Of a stretch of DNA of 6,750 bases, positions 5,563-6,750 are shown piece after piece. The notes under the pieces were generated by a model. The model was not told where the DNA came from, searched no databases, and saw only the letters and a list, made by a program, of their open reading frames with translations. Each line of letters begins with the position of its first letter. Position 1 is the first letter of the stretch. Source of the DNA: Methanoregula sp. (GTDB taxonomy: Archaea > Halobacteriota > Methanomicrobia > Methanomicrobiales > Methanospirillaceae). The stretch lies in NCBI GenBank assembly GCA_003157895.1, contig PMKW01000006.1, forward strand, positions 1 to 6,750. Reading direction: 5' to 3'. The position numbers and the translations under genes are program-made.

Positions 5563-6621
5563 ATGATTACGCTCCGGTTTTACCGGATATACGATATAGG
5601 AAGAGAGATCGATCTCGACTGGCTTGAAAAAGCGCTTGCGCAGAATTATTTTACCGCAAGGACCAGTTTCGTGCGGGTCAAACCCAAATCAATTATGCTC
5701 GAGGATCCGCCGCTTATGATCCAGATGAACCCGATACGGGTTGAGCGGGATGGCAGGCCGTTTGAATTCTCCGTTGCTGCCCGGGTCTATGATATCGGGG
5801 TTATCAGTTTCTGTTTTATTTATGAGAATTCCGATGCCGAACTTGCAGAAATGGAGGAGATCGCGTTCCTGTTCGCCGGGCAGGAAGGTCTCTCAGATTT
5901 CTATGTGCAGTACCTCAAGACGCTCGGCGAGATCATCCGCCCGCATATCAAAGGGTTTGCTATTAATCCGGATTTCTTTGAAGATTACACGATCTATGTG
6001 ACGGACCGCCGTGATGATTCCATTGATCCGGTTGCCCTTCTGATCGGGGAAAAGACGAATATATCTCCGCAGATACGCGAAGACATCCTCAGGAACTCCC
6101 TCAGCTACACAACCGATGATCTTGCCATCCTCTCGTGGGACTCCGCCCTCCTGTGCAATCCGGATAATCCGACCGATCTCATCGATCTCATTGAATTCGC
6201 GAACGTGCAGGTGCTGGAGCTCCGGTACTATGATCGCGAACTGACCCGCGAGATGGGGAAGATGTACGATGACATCGAGCATGCAGACCGGATGTCCCAG
6301 TTCCGCCGGGGTCGCCAGTACCACGCGATCATGGTAAAACTCATGGAGACTTCCGCGGAGATCTCCGAGATCATCGAGAAGGTCAACAATCTGATTAAGG
6401 TCACAGAGGATGTCTACTATGCGCGTGTTTATGCAACGGCACTTAAAGTACTCCGGAGTGGCCAGTGGAGCGAGAGTGTCAGCCGTAAGATCAAAGTGAT
6501 CCAGGAGAACTACTCGATGCTCTCGGATGAGGTGCGTATCCAGCATTCCAATTTTCTCGAATGGGTCGTCATCATCCTGATCGCCTTTGAACTGGTGTTC
6601 ATGATCCTGTCCCTCCATTAA
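5563..6621 (+). CDS. RMD1/DUF155-like protein with C-terminal membrane anchor
   Basis: This 352-residue protein has no recognisable catalytic motif. Its C-terminal half resembles the RMD1/YagE/DUF155 family: LAILSWDSALLCNP (188-200), EFANVQVLELRYYDREL (211-227), long charged helices with coiled-coil potential (about 225-330), YYARVYATALKVLR (285-298), W-x6-RKIKVIQENYSMLSD, and a final single membrane helix in LEWVVIILIAFELVFMIL (332-349). That tail-anchor arrangement is typical of the family, whose yeast and mitochondrial members are membrane proteins with roles in meiotic division or translation; no molecular activity is established for archaeal members. The N-terminal part (1-130) is more divergent and mixed alpha/beta. 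The assignment is from remembered family patterns. The start is set by the ribosome binding site at 5546-5556. A YkgJ-type gene follows 6 bp after the stop, suggesting co-transcription, and the MarR-type gene is divergent. Confidence 0.7.
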   Translation: MITLRFYRIYDIGREIDLDWLEKALAQNYFTARTSFVRVKPKSIMLEDPPLMIQMNPIRVERDGRPFEFSVAARVYDIGVISFCFIYENSDAELAEMEEIAFLFAGQEGLSDFYVQYLKTLGEIIRPHIKGFAINPDFFEDYTIYVTDRRDDSIDPVALLIGEKTNISPQIREDILRNSLSYTTDDLAILSWDSALLCNPDNPTDLIDLIEFANVQVLELRYYDRELTREMGKMYDDIEHADRMSQFRRGRQYHAIMVKLMETSAEISEIIEKVNNLIKVTEDVYYARVYATALKVLRSGQWSESVSRKIKVIQENYSMLSDEVRIQHSNFLEWVVIILIAFELVFMILSLH

Positions 6622-6627
6622 GGGGGA

Positions 6628-6750
6628 ATGCCACTCTTGTCTTTCGAATGTTTCCAGTGCGGGGAATGTTGTGCAAATCTTGGGCTGGTCCACATCATCA
6701 AAGAAGATGATTGCGACTTCCGTTTTTTGATACATAATAATTATACCGGT
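6628..6750 (+). CDS. YkgJ-family cysteine-cluster protein, N-terminal part (runs off right edge)
   Basis: The first 41 residues are visible and the frame is open to the window edge. FECFQCGECCANLGLVHI carries the pattern C-x2-C-x2-C-C (Cys8, Cys11, Cys14, Cys15), the start of the YkgJ (UPF0153) family motif, thought to bind zinc or an iron-sulfur centre; further family cysteines would lie outside the window. Function of the family is unclear. The ATG at 6628 has a GGGGG run (6622-6626) only one base upstream. The in-frame TTG at 6637 would have more usual spacing (10 nt), so the true start may be there with little effect on the motif. The start is 6 bp after the DUF155-like stop, which suggests one transcript. 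Confidence 0.75.
   Translation, partial: MPLLSFECFQCGECCANLGLVHIIKEDDCDFRFLIHNNYTG

Noticed and set aside
5893..6735. A 280-codon open frame on the minus strand opposite the DUF155-like gene
   Set aside because: It lies antisense to a well-supported gene with a strong ribosome binding site, its translation is rich in His/Asp/Ile without any recognisable domain, and it would also overlap the start of the YkgJ-type gene. It is a by-product of codon bias.
1..6750. CRISPR array, tRNA/rRNA genes, insertion sequences or attachment sites
   Set aside because: No regularly spaced repeats, cloverleaf-like sequence, transposase or integrase coding sequence, or flanking direct repeats were seen.

Overview
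The window looks like part of a euryarchaeal chromosome, most plausibly a methanogen of the order Methanomicrobiales (a Methanoregula-like organism). This is inference. It rests on TATA-like boxes instead of bacterial -35/-10 promoters, oligo-T tracts instead of hairpin terminators, moderate GC, GGAGG-type ribosome binding sites, and the gene mix (CorA-like channel, PEBP-type lipoprotein, MarR-controlled ABC exporter, YkgJ-type cysteine-cluster protein). There is no rRNA, tRNA or marker gene to settle it.

Layout. Positions 1-506 (minus) hold the N-terminal part of a CorA-like divalent-cation transporter running off the left edge. It is divergent from a predicted PEBP/YbhB-family lipoprotein (659-1279, plus), and a TATA-like element lies between them. 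The lipoprotein gene converges on a 12-TM major facilitator exporter (1292-2506, minus) with only 12 bp between stop codons. A 183-bp intergenic stretch with two perfect 14-bp palindromes follows.

Next is a minus-strand block read in the order marR-type regulator (4892-5335), ABC-2 exporter ATPase (3775-4827), ABC-2 permease (2690-3778). ATPase and permease overlap by 4 bp and form a complete drug/lipid-exporter-type pair. The regulator is 64 bp upstream of the ATPase. Its promoter region carries a perfect 8-3-8 inverted repeat (5360-5378), a strong candidate for an autoregulatory operator.

Divergent from the regulator is a 352-residue protein with a C-terminal membrane anchor, resembling the RMD1/DUF155 family (5563-6621, plus). 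It is followed 6 bp later by the start of a YkgJ-type CxxCxxCC protein that leaves the window at 6750.

Functionally, the centre is an efflux neighbourhood: a MarR-regulated ABC exporter next to an MFS exporter. No tRNA, rRNA, CRISPR array, transposase or integrase was seen. Nothing here clearly makes up a new multi-gene system; the observations most worth checking are the candidate operators and the DUF155-like/YkgJ pair.
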